Shown here piece by piece: positions 43,116-51,380 of a stretch of 64,000 bases of DNA (within the stretch, counting starts at the first letter, position 1; each line of letters opens with the position of its first letter). The notes below the pieces were generated by a model. The model worked only from the letters and a program-made list of their open reading frames with translations. It ran no database searches and had not been told where the DNA came from. The DNA is taken from assembly GCA_965224845.1 (NCBI GenBank), contig CBDDAJ010000022.1, positions 62,001-126,000 of the forward strand, given 5' to 3'. Both the position numbers and the translations under genes were made by a program. The stretch comes from Wocania_A sp965224845. Lineage in GTDB: Bacteria; Bacteroidota; Bacteroidia; Flavobacteriales; Flavobacteriaceae.

Positions 43116-46100
43116 ATGAAAATTAGTTTTTCTTCTCTTTCGGTTATTCTGCTAATTGCTTTTTGTGCTTCTTCATGCCAAAAACCAGAACGCAATTTAT
43201 ACCCGGAAGCATTAACCGGAGGATTTGAGTTACTCACACCTCAGGTAACAGGTATAGATTTTAATAATTCAATTAAAGAGTCTAAAACAGTAAATCACTT
43301 ATACTATAATCAAATATACAGCGGTGCAGGTGTTGCTATTGGAGATATTAATAATGATGGATTACCAGATATATTCTTCTGTGGAAATCAGGTTAGCGAC
43401 AGGTTATATTTAAATAAAGGGAATTTTCAGTTTGAAGATATAACCAAAAAATCAAGAGCGGCAAGGCATAGTGGTTGGTCATGGGGTGTTACCATGGCTG
43501 ATGTTAATAATGACGGGTATTTAGATATTTATGTTAGCAGAAATGGAGAATCCATGAAGCCTGAGGAGCGGAAAAATCAATTATACATAAATAATCAGGA
43601 TCTTACGTTTACAGAATCTGCAATGCAATATGGATTGGCCGATGCCGGCTTTTCTTCGCAAGCCGTTTTTTTTGATATGGATAACGATGGCGATTTAGAT
43701 ATGTATCAGGTCAATCAGCTACCAGATGCCAGATTATTTAAACGCTATATTAATATTCCAAAAAAACGTGAAATATATTATTCCGATAAACTCTATAGGA
43801 ATGATAATGGAAGATATCGGGATGTTTCAAAAGAAGCCGGTATTTCCAGAGATCTCACATATGGATTAAGTGTTAGCGCTACCGATTTTAACAATGATGG
43901 TTGGACAGATTTATATATCGCCAATGATTATAACGAACCAGATGTTATGTATTATAATAACGGTAACGGAACGTTTAGAAATGTTATTGACCAAAATATA
44001 AAACATATTTCCCAATTTAGTATGGGAACAGATACCGGAGATATAAATAATGACGGTCTTATGGATTTAATTACATTAGATATGGCATCTGATGATCATT
44101 ACAGATCCAAGACCAACATGGGATCAATGAGCACAGAAGAATTTTATAAGATAGTAAATTCAGGAAAGCATTATCAATATATGTCCAATACGCTCCAGAT
44201 CAACAACGGAAATGGAAGCTTTTCAGATATTGCAAATATAGCAGGAATCGCTAAAACAGACTGGAGTTGGGCAGGCTTATTAGTAGATTTGGATAATGAT
44301 GGTTACAAGGATATCATAGTTTCAAATGGTGTTAAAAAAGACGTGCGTAATAATGACTTTTTAACAAATTTGAATGAGAAGCTTAAAACTGATTCTCAGG
44401 ACTTTTTCGGTATGGCTAAATTAGCGCCATCTGTTCCGCTTTCTAATTATGCCTATAAAAATACTGGAGGATTAAAATTTGAAAAAGTATCAAAAGATTG
44501 GGGTTTTAATACACCAAGCTTTTCAAGTGGCATGGCTTATGGCGATTTAGATAATGATGGCGATTTAGACGTTGTAGTAAATAATATGGAAGCCCCAGCT
44601 TTTATATATAATAATAAAACAACAGGAAATTTTCTTAAAATAAGTTTAGCAGGTCCGGACAAAAACAATTTTGGTTATGGTACAAAAGCTATTATTCATT
44701 ATAATGATAAAACACAAATAGCAGAAAACACAGTGACCCGTGGATATTTATCTTCGGTTGAGCCTGGTTTCTTTTTTGGTTTAGGAAAAGCTGTTGAAGT
44801 TGAAAAAGTTGAGGTTATATGGCCAGATGGAAAAGTTAATGTTTTTGAAAATGTAGGGGCTAATAAGCAAATAATTGCGAAGCATTCAAAAGCAAAAAAT
44901 AATACTAAGACTAATGATGAGAAAGAATCATTATTATCTCAAATAAAACCTTCTAGTATAGGGCTAGCCTTTACACATAAAGAAAATAAATTCGACGAGT
45001 TTCAAGAGGAGGTTTTATTACCCCATAATATTTCGCAAAATGGTCCTTTTACAGCTGTTGCCGATGTAAATGGAGACCATCTTGATGATGTATTTATAGG
45101 AGGAGCTGTTAATCAAAGTGGTGTGCTTTATATACAAAAAAAGAACGGTAACTTTGAAGTATCTCCATCTCAACCCTGGGAAATTGATAAAGCTTCAGAA
45201 GATTTAGAAGCTATATTTTTAGATGTAGATAATGATAAAGATCTGGATTTATACGTTGCTAGTGGTGGAAGCGAGTATATGCCTGGTAATAAACTTTTAA
45301 AAGACAGGTTATACCTGAATAATGGAGCAGGAATATTTGAAAAAAGTAATACTGCTTTACCTAATATTTATGAAAGTGCTCAAAGCGTTAAAGCATCAGA
45401 TATTGATAAAGATGGTGATTTAGATTTATTTGTTGGGATTAGACTTATATCTGGAAAATATGGTTTCCCGGCAAGCAGTTATATCTTAATAAATGACAAT
45501 GGAAGCTATACATTGGCTCCTGAAAAAGTTACTTCTGCATTGAAAAACATTGGTATGGTTACCGATGCCGTTTTTACAGATATCGATAAGGATGGTGATG
45601 ATGATTTAATGATTGTAGGGGAGTGGATGGAAATTACTGTTTTGGAAAATGATTCTGGAACCTTTGTAAATAGTACTGAAAAATATGGATTAAACGATAC
45701 CAGAGGCATTTGGTGGTCTATAACCGCTAGCGATTTAGATAATGATGGTGATGATGATTATATTATAGGTAATCTTGGAAATAATAATAAGTTTAAAGCC
45801 TCAAAAGAACATCCGTTTAAAGTATATGCTAACGATTTTGATAATAACGGGACTAATGATATCATTTTAGCAAAGTTTTATAAGGATGATTATGTGCCAC
45901 TGAGAGGTAGAGAATGTACAAGTCAGCAGATGCCCTATGTTGCTGATAAATTTAAAGATTTTCACAGCTTTGCCTCTTCAAAACTGGTGGATATTTTACC
46001 AGAAGATAAAGTAGAAGACGCTGTTGTTTATGAAATAAATAGTTTTGAAAGCATTATTCTGATAAACGAAAATGGTAAGCTTATAAAGCGTAGTTTACCA

Positions 46101-46403
46101 ATGCAGGTGCAAATTTCTCCACTTAAATCGGCATTGGTATTAGATGTTAATAAAGATGGTTATAAAGATATCATTACTGTAGGGAATCATTTTGGTGTGG
46201 AAGTAGAAACAACGCGTTACGATGCTGGTATTGGAAGTGTTCTGTTAGGAGATGGTAAAAATACATTTGAAAAGCTATCGCCTCTGGAAAGTGGGTTTTG
46301 TGTTCCTATGGATAGCAGAAGCATTAGTCTTATTCCTAATAAAAACCTAATTATTGTAACCAATAATAATGCTCCACTATCAACATTTAATCTAGGTAAT
46401 TAG
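43116..46403 (+). CDS. FG-GAP/VCBS-repeat lipoprotein with ASPIC/UnbV domain
   Basis: The ATG at 43116 gives a lipoprotein signal (MKISFSSLSVILLIAFCASSC) and was preferred over an upstream GTG in the same frame; the product is 1095 residues. About fourteen calcium-loop motifs of the form DxNxDGxxD run through it (DINNDGLPD, DVNNDGYLD, DLDNDGDLD, DIDKDGDLD and others), as in integrin-like propellers. An ASPIC/UnbV domain lies in the middle (about residues 510-590, VEKVEVIWPDGKVNVFENVG), between two propeller halves. Such CRTAC1-type proteins are common next to SusCD loci, but their function is unknown; glycan or protein binding at the surface is a guess. Confidence 0.85.
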   Translation: MKISFSSLSVILLIAFCASSCQKPERNLYPEALTGGFELLTPQVTGIDFNNSIKESKTVNHLYYNQIYSGAGVAIGDINNDGLPDIFFCGNQVSDRLYLNKGNFQFEDITKKSRAARHSGWSWGVTMADVNNDGYLDIYVSRNGESMKPEERKNQLYINNQDLTFTESAMQYGLADAGFSSQAVFFDMDNDGDLDMYQVNQLPDARLFKRYINIPKKREIYYSDKLYRNDNGRYRDVSKEAGISRDLTYGLSVSATDFNNDGWTDLYIANDYNEPDVMYYNNGNGTFRNVIDQNIKHISQFSMGTDTGDINNDGLMDLITLDMASDDHYRSKTNMGSMSTEEFYKIVNSGKHYQYMSNTLQINNGNGSFSDIANIAGIAKTDWSWAGLLVDLDNDGYKDIIVSNGVKKDVRNNDFLTNLNEKLKTDSQDFFGMAKLAPSVPLSNYAYKNTGGLKFEKVSKDWGFNTPSFSSGMAYGDLDNDGDLDVVVNNMEAPAFIYNNKTTGNFLKISLAGPDKNNFGYGTKAIIHYNDKTQIAENTVTRGYLSSVEPGFFFGLGKAVEVEKVEVIWPDGKVNVFENVGANKQIIAKHSKAKNNTKTNDEKESLLSQIKPSSIGLAFTHKENKFDEFQEEVLLPHNISQNGPFTAVADVNGDHLDDVFIGGAVNQSGVLYIQKKNGNFEVSPSQPWEIDKASEDLEAIFLDVDNDKDLDLYVASGGSEYMPGNKLLKDRLYLNNGAGIFEKSNTALPNIYESAQSVKASDIDKDGDLDLFVGIRLISGKYGFPASSYILINDNGSYTLAPEKVTSALKNIGMVTDAVFTDIDKDGDDDLMIVGEWMEITVLENDSGTFVNSTEKYGLNDTRGIWWSITASDLDNDGDDDYIIGNLGNNNKFKASKEHPFKVYANDFDNNGTNDIILAKFYKDDYVPLRGRECTSQQMPYVADKFKDFHSFASSKLVDILPEDKVEDAVVYEINSFESIILINENGKLIKRSLPMQVQISPLKSALVLDVNKDGYKDIITVGNHFGVEVETTRYDAGIGSVLLGDGKNTFEKLSPLESGFCVPMDSRSISLIPNKNLIIVTNNNAPLSTFNLGN

Positions 46404-46554
46404 AAATTTCTTCGGGTTTAATTTTAAGTAACAAGAAAGTAAAAACAAAACGAATAGAGGACTTATTATTTGCATAATAATCAGTTAGTTAGTGTTTTAA
46501 GCTGCCATTTCAATACCTGTTAGTTTTAGTGTATTCTTTTTTAGCCTAATTATT

Positions 46555-46702
46555 ACCTATACATTACCTATACAAAACAAAAAAACACTATTGTTAAGTC
46601 GACTTTAAGTAAAGTCTTTTGCTTTGAAAACCATTGTATTTACTGGAGTTGTGTCCAAAATTATATTTATAATACCCATTTGCTTTATTGTATGTTTTTT
46701 GT
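46555..46702 (+). promoter_or_regulatory. regulatory region of the T9SS protein gene with tandem sites and 14-mer
   Basis: ACCTATAC occurs at 46555 and 46566, exactly 11 bp apart, and the 14-mer TGTATGTTTTTTGT at 46689-46702 (134 and 123 bp further on). The layout matches those at 18148/18274 and 26040/26167. The rest of the 439-bp gap 46404-46842 is AT-rich and shows no gene. Confidence 0.55.
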
Positions 46703-46842
46703 AGTGTTGCGTTATAGTAACTCTATAGCAATTCTCCGCTATATTTATAAAAATCGAAAGCTAGAATTCTGTTATTCCTTTTTAAGAGAAAAAATTGACT
46801 ACTGATTTTTGATTAAATACTAATTAATTTAAAACTAACTTT

Positions 46843-48354
46843 ATGATGAAAAAAATTACTTTATTATTCATTGCTTTGATGTGTTTTACATTTGGGCAAT
46901 CACAAAGTCTTCCTATAGATTTTGAGTCTAGTCAACCGTTTATTGGCGATAGTGGCGCAATGGTCTCTGATGTAGATGATGGTTCTGGAACAAATCAGGT
47001 CCTTCAAATTGTTGGCGATGGATCTCAATGGGATAATGCACAGGTAACTTTTGCTGCACCATTAGATCTTTCAAACTCTGCAACAAATACTATACAGTTT
47101 AGAATGCGATCAATGACAGCAGGAGTAGGAGAAGTTAATGAGCATCTCCTTAAATTTGAATTACCAACTTCTGGAGGCGATAACGAAGCAACGTTTACAA
47201 CCACCGGATCAGGCTGGCATGATATTATAGTAGATATGGATGGAGGAAGTGTAACGCCAACTTCTTATAGCAAGATGGTAATCATGGTAGATTGGGGAGG
47301 CGGCCCTACCAGTGGTGTAACTGGAACTTACCAAGTTGATGATATTAGCGTAGGAGCAACCCCTGTTGGAACTGATGCTACATTAAGTGATTTACAAGTT
47401 GATGCTGTTACTATACCAGGGTTTGATTCTGGAACTACTAGTTATACTTATGCCGTAGCTAATGGTGTGACAATAGTTCCAACTGTTTCTGCAACTACAA
47501 ACGATGCAGGAGCAAGTGCTGTAGTTACTCCAGCTAGTGGAATCCCTGGAGATACAACTGTTGAAGTTACTGCTGCAAATGGTACTACTACACAAACATA
47601 TACTGTATCATTTTTATATCCGGTAGAATTTCCTTTTGATTTTGAAGGCACACTTCACAATTGGACACCAGGTGATGGTGCTGCTATTTCAAACGGTGCT
47701 GGAAATGATGTATTACAAATAGTAGGTGCTGGAGGGCAGGCTTGGGATAATGCCTCAGTAACATTTACAACACCTATTGATTTAAGTGATGATGCCAATA
47801 ATACTTTAAGATTTACAATCCAGTCAACAACAGCCGCTCCAGGAGAAGTACACCAGCATGGAGTTAGTTTCCAAGGCGGTGGCGGATCTCTTGAAGCAAA
47901 TTTTCAAACAGTAGGACAAGATGTAAAAAATGTTGAATTAGATTTTAATTCAGGTTTAGGTTCAAGAGAAAGATTGCATATTTTTACAGATGTTGGAGAT
48001 TTGGGAGGCATAGCCGCTAGCCCTAATGAAAATGGAACAGATACTTCTGGCCTTTCAGGAACTTATATTATCGATAATATAACCTTAGGAGCCACCGTTT
48101 TGAGTGCTGATGATTTTAAATTATCATCATTTAAAACATATCCAAACCCTACGCAAGATAGTTGGGTGGTTAAATCTAAAAGTCAAAAAATATCATCCAT
48201 TCAAGTTTATGATATATTAGGAAAGCAAGTATTATCACTTACTCCGGATACAAGTGAAGCAATCATTAATGGTTCTGGTTTAAAGGCAGGATTATATTTT
48301 GCAAAAATAAAGTCTGATAATAGCTTACAAAGTATAAAACTAGTGAAGAAGTAA
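46843..48354 (+). CDS. T9SS-secreted glycan-binding-like protein with duplicated module
   Basis: A 503-residue protein: signal peptide (MMKKITLLFIALMCFTFGQSQ), a CBM-like module (about residues 22-170, DFESSQPFIGDSGAM), a cadherin-like beta-sandwich (about 175-260, DATLSDLQVDAVTIPGFD), a second copy of the CBM-like module (about 262-420, DFEGTLHNWTPGDGA), and a type A T9SS C-terminal sorting domain (about 430-503, KTYPNPTQDSWVVK to SIKLVKK). No catalytic residues were recognised. The shared promoter motif ties it to the laminarin locus, so it is probably a laminarin-binding protein released or attached at the cell surface through type IX secretion. Confidence 0.82.
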   Translation: MMKKITLLFIALMCFTFGQSQSLPIDFESSQPFIGDSGAMVSDVDDGSGTNQVLQIVGDGSQWDNAQVTFAAPLDLSNSATNTIQFRMRSMTAGVGEVNEHLLKFELPTSGGDNEATFTTTGSGWHDIIVDMDGGSVTPTSYSKMVIMVDWGGGPTSGVTGTYQVDDISVGATPVGTDATLSDLQVDAVTIPGFDSGTTSYTYAVANGVTIVPTVSATTNDAGASAVVTPASGIPGDTTVEVTAANGTTTQTYTVSFLYPVEFPFDFEGTLHNWTPGDGAAISNGAGNDVLQIVGAGGQAWDNASVTFTTPIDLSDDANNTLRFTIQSTTAAPGEVHQHGVSFQGGGGSLEANFQTVGQDVKNVELDFNSGLGSRERLHIFTDVGDLGGIAASPNENGTDTSGLSGTYIIDNITLGATVLSADDFKLSSFKTYPNPTQDSWVVKSKSQKISSIQVYDILGKQVLSLTPDTSEAIINGSGLKAGLYFAKIKSDNSLQSIKLVKK

Positions 48355-48380
48355 GCACTTAAGTTTTATAGAAATTAAGC

Positions 48381-48412
48381 AAAAAGCATCTCAAAGATTT
48401 GAGATGCTTTTT
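48381..48412 (+). terminator. bidirectional terminator between the two glucan loci
   Basis: AAAAAGCATCTCAAA pairs perfectly with its complement at 48398-48412, flanked by T-runs on both strands. It lies between the convergent T9SS protein gene and the alpha-amylase gene and can serve both. Confidence 0.85.
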
Positions 48413-48434
48413 TAATTAATAATTAACAAAAAAA

Positions 48435-49466
48435 TTAATCTAGTTTCACAATTTTTAATGCGATTTGTTCATTCAAGTTGCTATTAATCTTAGCTATATA
48501 TATACTAGGTGGTAAATCAGAAATATTAAAAGTGTATCCTTTATTAAAACGTCCTTTAAATGTTTTAACTTGTTTACCTGTTAAATCAAAAATTGAAACA
48601 GATTCAACAAGTTTATTTATTTGAAAAGTATTATATGTTGGATTAGGATAGGCTTTTACTAGGTTATTTTTTTCAGAATTGTTTACACTTAAATTTTGAG
48701 TTTTAGAATATAACCTATATGCTCCTGGCTGTAAACTTATAGCTGCAGTTGGATTTGTAACGTTTATACTGGTGTTAGAAAACGTATCATACCATATTCC
48801 TGTTTCCGGAAAATTTGGATTGACTGATTGTGTCGTTACACCAAAATTTGCAACAATAACAACATCCAAGGTGCCAATATTATCATATAAATTAATACGT
48901 TTTGCTAATCCTCCAACACTTAAGTTAAAATTATCTGTATTAAAAGTAGAGGGATATTGTTTTTTTAGCTGCATCATTTTTGCTGTAACATTGTATAAAT
49001 CCAATCTGTCTGAATCAGAATCATAACCAAGTGTCCATGCTACTGGTTTTCTATCCAATCTACAGGAACCATTTGTGATATCACCATCACAATTGATACT
49101 TTTATCATATCCTAATTCTCCAAACTGCCAAAGCATTTTTGGCCCAGGGATTCCATAAAAGATAACAGAAGCGGCTTCTTGTCTATCTAAAGCAGTACCT
49201 AAATCTTTTACATTGTAGCTTCCATTCGAGTTACCATAAGCTATATTTTTTACCATTAAACGTTCTTCGTCATGACTTTCCATGTAACCAACAATATGCG
49301 GATTAGTCCACCCCCTGTTACTATAAGACAACCAGGAGACGTCTGCATCTGTGGCATAACCCATAGTGTTTTGGTTGAAATTATGATTGGCATTACCCCA
49401 AAGCATAAATCCGTAGTTAGCTAAAACGGTTTCTTCAGAGTTATCTGCAAAATGCTCTAATATCAT
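48435..49466 (-). CDS. alpha-amylase, C-terminal fragment with T9SS sorting domain
   Basis: A 343-codon frame beginning inside the GH13 barrel. MILEHFADN holds the general acid Glu, MESHDEERLM the conserved His-Asp of region IV. A C-terminal beta-domain follows (LYDNIGTLDVVIVANFG) and then a type A type IX secretion sorting domain (KAYPNPTYNTFQINK to QIALKIVKLD). The ATG is internal: in the restored frame the coding sequence is open back to about 49548 without interruption. On its own it would lack signal peptide and nucleophile and could not be an active secreted enzyme. Confidence 0.8.
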   Translation of the reverse strand: MILEHFADNSEETVLANYGFMLWGNANHNFNQNTMGYATDADVSWLSYSNRGWTNPHIVGYMESHDEERLMVKNIAYGNSNGSYNVKDLGTALDRQEAASVIFYGIPGPKMLWQFGELGYDKSINCDGDITNGSCRLDRKPVAWTLGYDSDSDRLDLYNVTAKMMQLKKQYPSTFNTDNFNLSVGGLAKRINLYDNIGTLDVVIVANFGVTTQSVNPNFPETGIWYDTFSNTSINVTNPTAAISLQPGAYRLYSKTQNLSVNNSEKNNLVKAYPNPTYNTFQINKLVESVSIFDLTGKQVKTFKGRFNKGYTFNISDLPPSIYIAKINSNLNEQIALKIVKLD

Positions 49467-49522
49467 ATAGGCATCAGAGGATACGTTATTCCAAATATAA
49501 TCTGCGTAATCTTGCAGAATAG

Positions 49523-51190
49523 TTATTCTCGAAGCATCATAGTTTCCCAGGCACCAACATTACTAGGGTTATTTGTTTGGGTAAACCCTTTTGATAAATC
49601 AAACCTAAACCCATCTACTCTAAATTCATCAATCCAATATTTTAAAGTTTGTTTTACATAGGTTTTGGTATAAGTACTTTCGTGATTAAAATCATACCCT
49701 ACGTTAAAAGGGTGTTTTGCATCTGGATTTAACCATGGATTATTTGCTGCTGGTTTATTATTGCCTGAATCCCAATACAATTGAGCTAATGGGCTCTGAC
49801 TAAAAGCGTGATTATATACCACATCTATAACAACAGCAATGCCACGTAAATGGCAAGCATCAACAAATGATTTAAAATGATTTTGAGTGCCGTATGCTTT
49901 ATCTAAAGCGCCATGAAACGATGGATTATAACCCCAGCTATCGTTTCCTTCAAACTCACTAATAGGCATTAGTTCAATAGTATTTACACCTAATTGTTCA
50001 AGATAATCCAGGTGCGTCATGGCATCAATAAAAGAATCTGTTTCGGTAAAATCTCTAATTAGCATTTCATAGATAATTAGGTTTTCTTTATTTGGTTTAA
50101 CAAAAGCATTTGATTGCCAAGTATAAGATGTTTCATTTATTTTGAAAGTAGATACATTGCCAGTAGCATCTCCAGTTGGATATGCCATTAAATTAGGATA
50201 TGTAGTATTGGATATAAATTGATCGTTATTTGGGTCAAGTATTTTTTTTGAGTAGGGGTCGGCTACTTTTATATTATAGTCAACAAAATACTGATAAGCA
50301 TATTCAGTATTAGAATCTAAACCACTAACGGTTAACCAAAATGTATCACCATCTTTTTTCATTTGATAGTTTTGGTTTAAGGTCCAATTATTAAAGCTGC
50401 CTATCAAAAATACATCGGTTTTTAAAGGAGCCTGTAAAACAAATGTAACCGTCCCGTCTCCATTATCATTAAAACCATTTTCTAAGCCAGCAGGAATGGT
50501 TTCATTTTGCGTAGTAGTTTTTACATATACTGAAATTTGTTCTGTTTTTGTCTCACTATTTTCGGTAGCACTAGCTTCAATAGTATAACTTCCTGTTGAT
50601 GTAAATGTGTAAGATTTAGAGATAGTAGTAGCATTTGAAGCGGTTTGTTCAGATATGGTATTCACTTTTAATTCTAAATCTGCATTTATACTGGATGTTG
50701 CACTAATGGTAATATTATCATTTAAATCATAAACCGATTCATTCGAAGGATTAGTAATAGTTACATTTAAACCGGCAGCATAAATAGGAATAAAAATATC
50801 TGGTCTTGATTGTGCATTTCCTGCACTGTTTCTAAAAACTACAGCAATGTCTGTTACAACATCTGCTCCAGAACTGTAGTAAGTTGGAATATCTGGAGAA
50901 ATAACTAATTGATAAGTATTTGCTCCTGTACGAGTAAGTTGAGGTTGTGTGGTATTATTTCCCCAGGACCCAATAACATGTTTCCAATCGGTGTTACTTG
51001 TTGAACTTGTTGTAATAACTCCGGTATGGGCATAAACATCGCCTGTATAGCCGTCTAATTCTGAACCTGTTGCATCAAATGTAATGGTTATAGCATCAGA
51101 TGCTGTTGGAATTACAGGAACCGTAGTAACACTTTGAGAATATGATAGTGATGCAATCCATAAAAAAAGGAATTGTAATATTTTTTTCAT
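49523..51190 (-). CDS. alpha-amylase, N-terminal fragment (GH13 with CBM48-like domain)
   Basis: A 555-codon frame with signal peptide (MKKILQFLFLWIASLSYSQ). Two Ig-like domains (about residues 20-225) precede an E-set/CBM48-like domain (about 240-330, DVFLIGSFNNWTLNQNYQMK) and the first part of a GH13 barrel: YEMLIRDFTETDSF, IELMPISEFEGNDSWGYNP, VVIDVVYNHAF and the region II motif DGFRFDLSKGF with the nucleophile near residue 531. The frame stops soon after, before the acid Glu. This architecture is that of secreted starch-degrading amylases of flavobacteria. Confidence 0.85.
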   Translation of the reverse strand: MKKILQFLFLWIASLSYSQSVTTVPVIPTASDAITITFDATGSELDGYTGDVYAHTGVITTSSTSNTDWKHVIGSWGNNTTQPQLTRTGANTYQLVISPDIPTYYSSGADVVTDIAVVFRNSAGNAQSRPDIFIPIYAAGLNVTITNPSNESVYDLNDNITISATSSINADLELKVNTISEQTASNATTISKSYTFTSTGSYTIEASATENSETKTEQISVYVKTTTQNETIPAGLENGFNDNGDGTVTFVLQAPLKTDVFLIGSFNNWTLNQNYQMKKDGDTFWLTVSGLDSNTEYAYQYFVDYNIKVADPYSKKILDPNNDQFISNTTYPNLMAYPTGDATGNVSTFKINETSYTWQSNAFVKPNKENLIIYEMLIRDFTETDSFIDAMTHLDYLEQLGVNTIELMPISEFEGNDSWGYNPSFHGALDKAYGTQNHFKSFVDACHLRGIAVVIDVVYNHAFSQSPLAQLYWDSGNNKPAANNPWLNPDAKHPFNVGYDFNHESTYTKTYVKQTLKYWIDEFRVDGFRFDLSKGFTQTNNPSNVGAWETMMLRE

Positions 51191-51336
51191 CTGTTTAGTA
51201 TTTTTAGTTTGCTGAAAATGAATAAATTAAAAGTTGCTGCACATTCAGGAATTCACATAAAAATGTAATCATTACTGATAGGTGTAGAAATGATGAAGTT
51301 TGTTTATGCTCATTTCATAGCGTAATGCTTTAGGAA

Positions 51337-51366
51337 AAAAAAGGCTGATATAAATCAGCCTTTTTT
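51337..51366 (-). terminator. hairpin terminator between the SusE-like gene and the amylase gene
   Basis: AAAAAAGGCTGAT pairs perfectly with ATCAGCCTTTTTT (51354-51366) with a 4-nt loop. On the minus strand it lies 15 bp after the stop of the 51381-53057 gene and ends in A/T-rich DNA read as U-tract. It divides the SusCDE genes from the amylase gene. Confidence 0.8.
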
Positions 51367-51380
51367 AAGTATAAATAAAT

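Larger units (their letters stand above)
48435..51190 (-). pseudogene. T9SS alpha-amylase (GH13) gene split by a one-base frameshift
   Basis: Two leftward frames (51190-49523 and 49466-48435) together make one alpha-amylase. The first ends early in GAWETMMLRE. Adding one base to the run of three C at 49546-49548 (G on the coding strand) turns this into AWGNYDASRITILQDYADYIW and runs without a stop into the second frame, giving 918 residues. The joined protein has all catalytic regions and a T9SS tail. The change is one missing base in a short homopolymer: either a sequence error or a real recent inactivation. It lies at the end of the leftward alpha-glucan operon, after a terminator-like hairpin. 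Confidence 0.85.
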
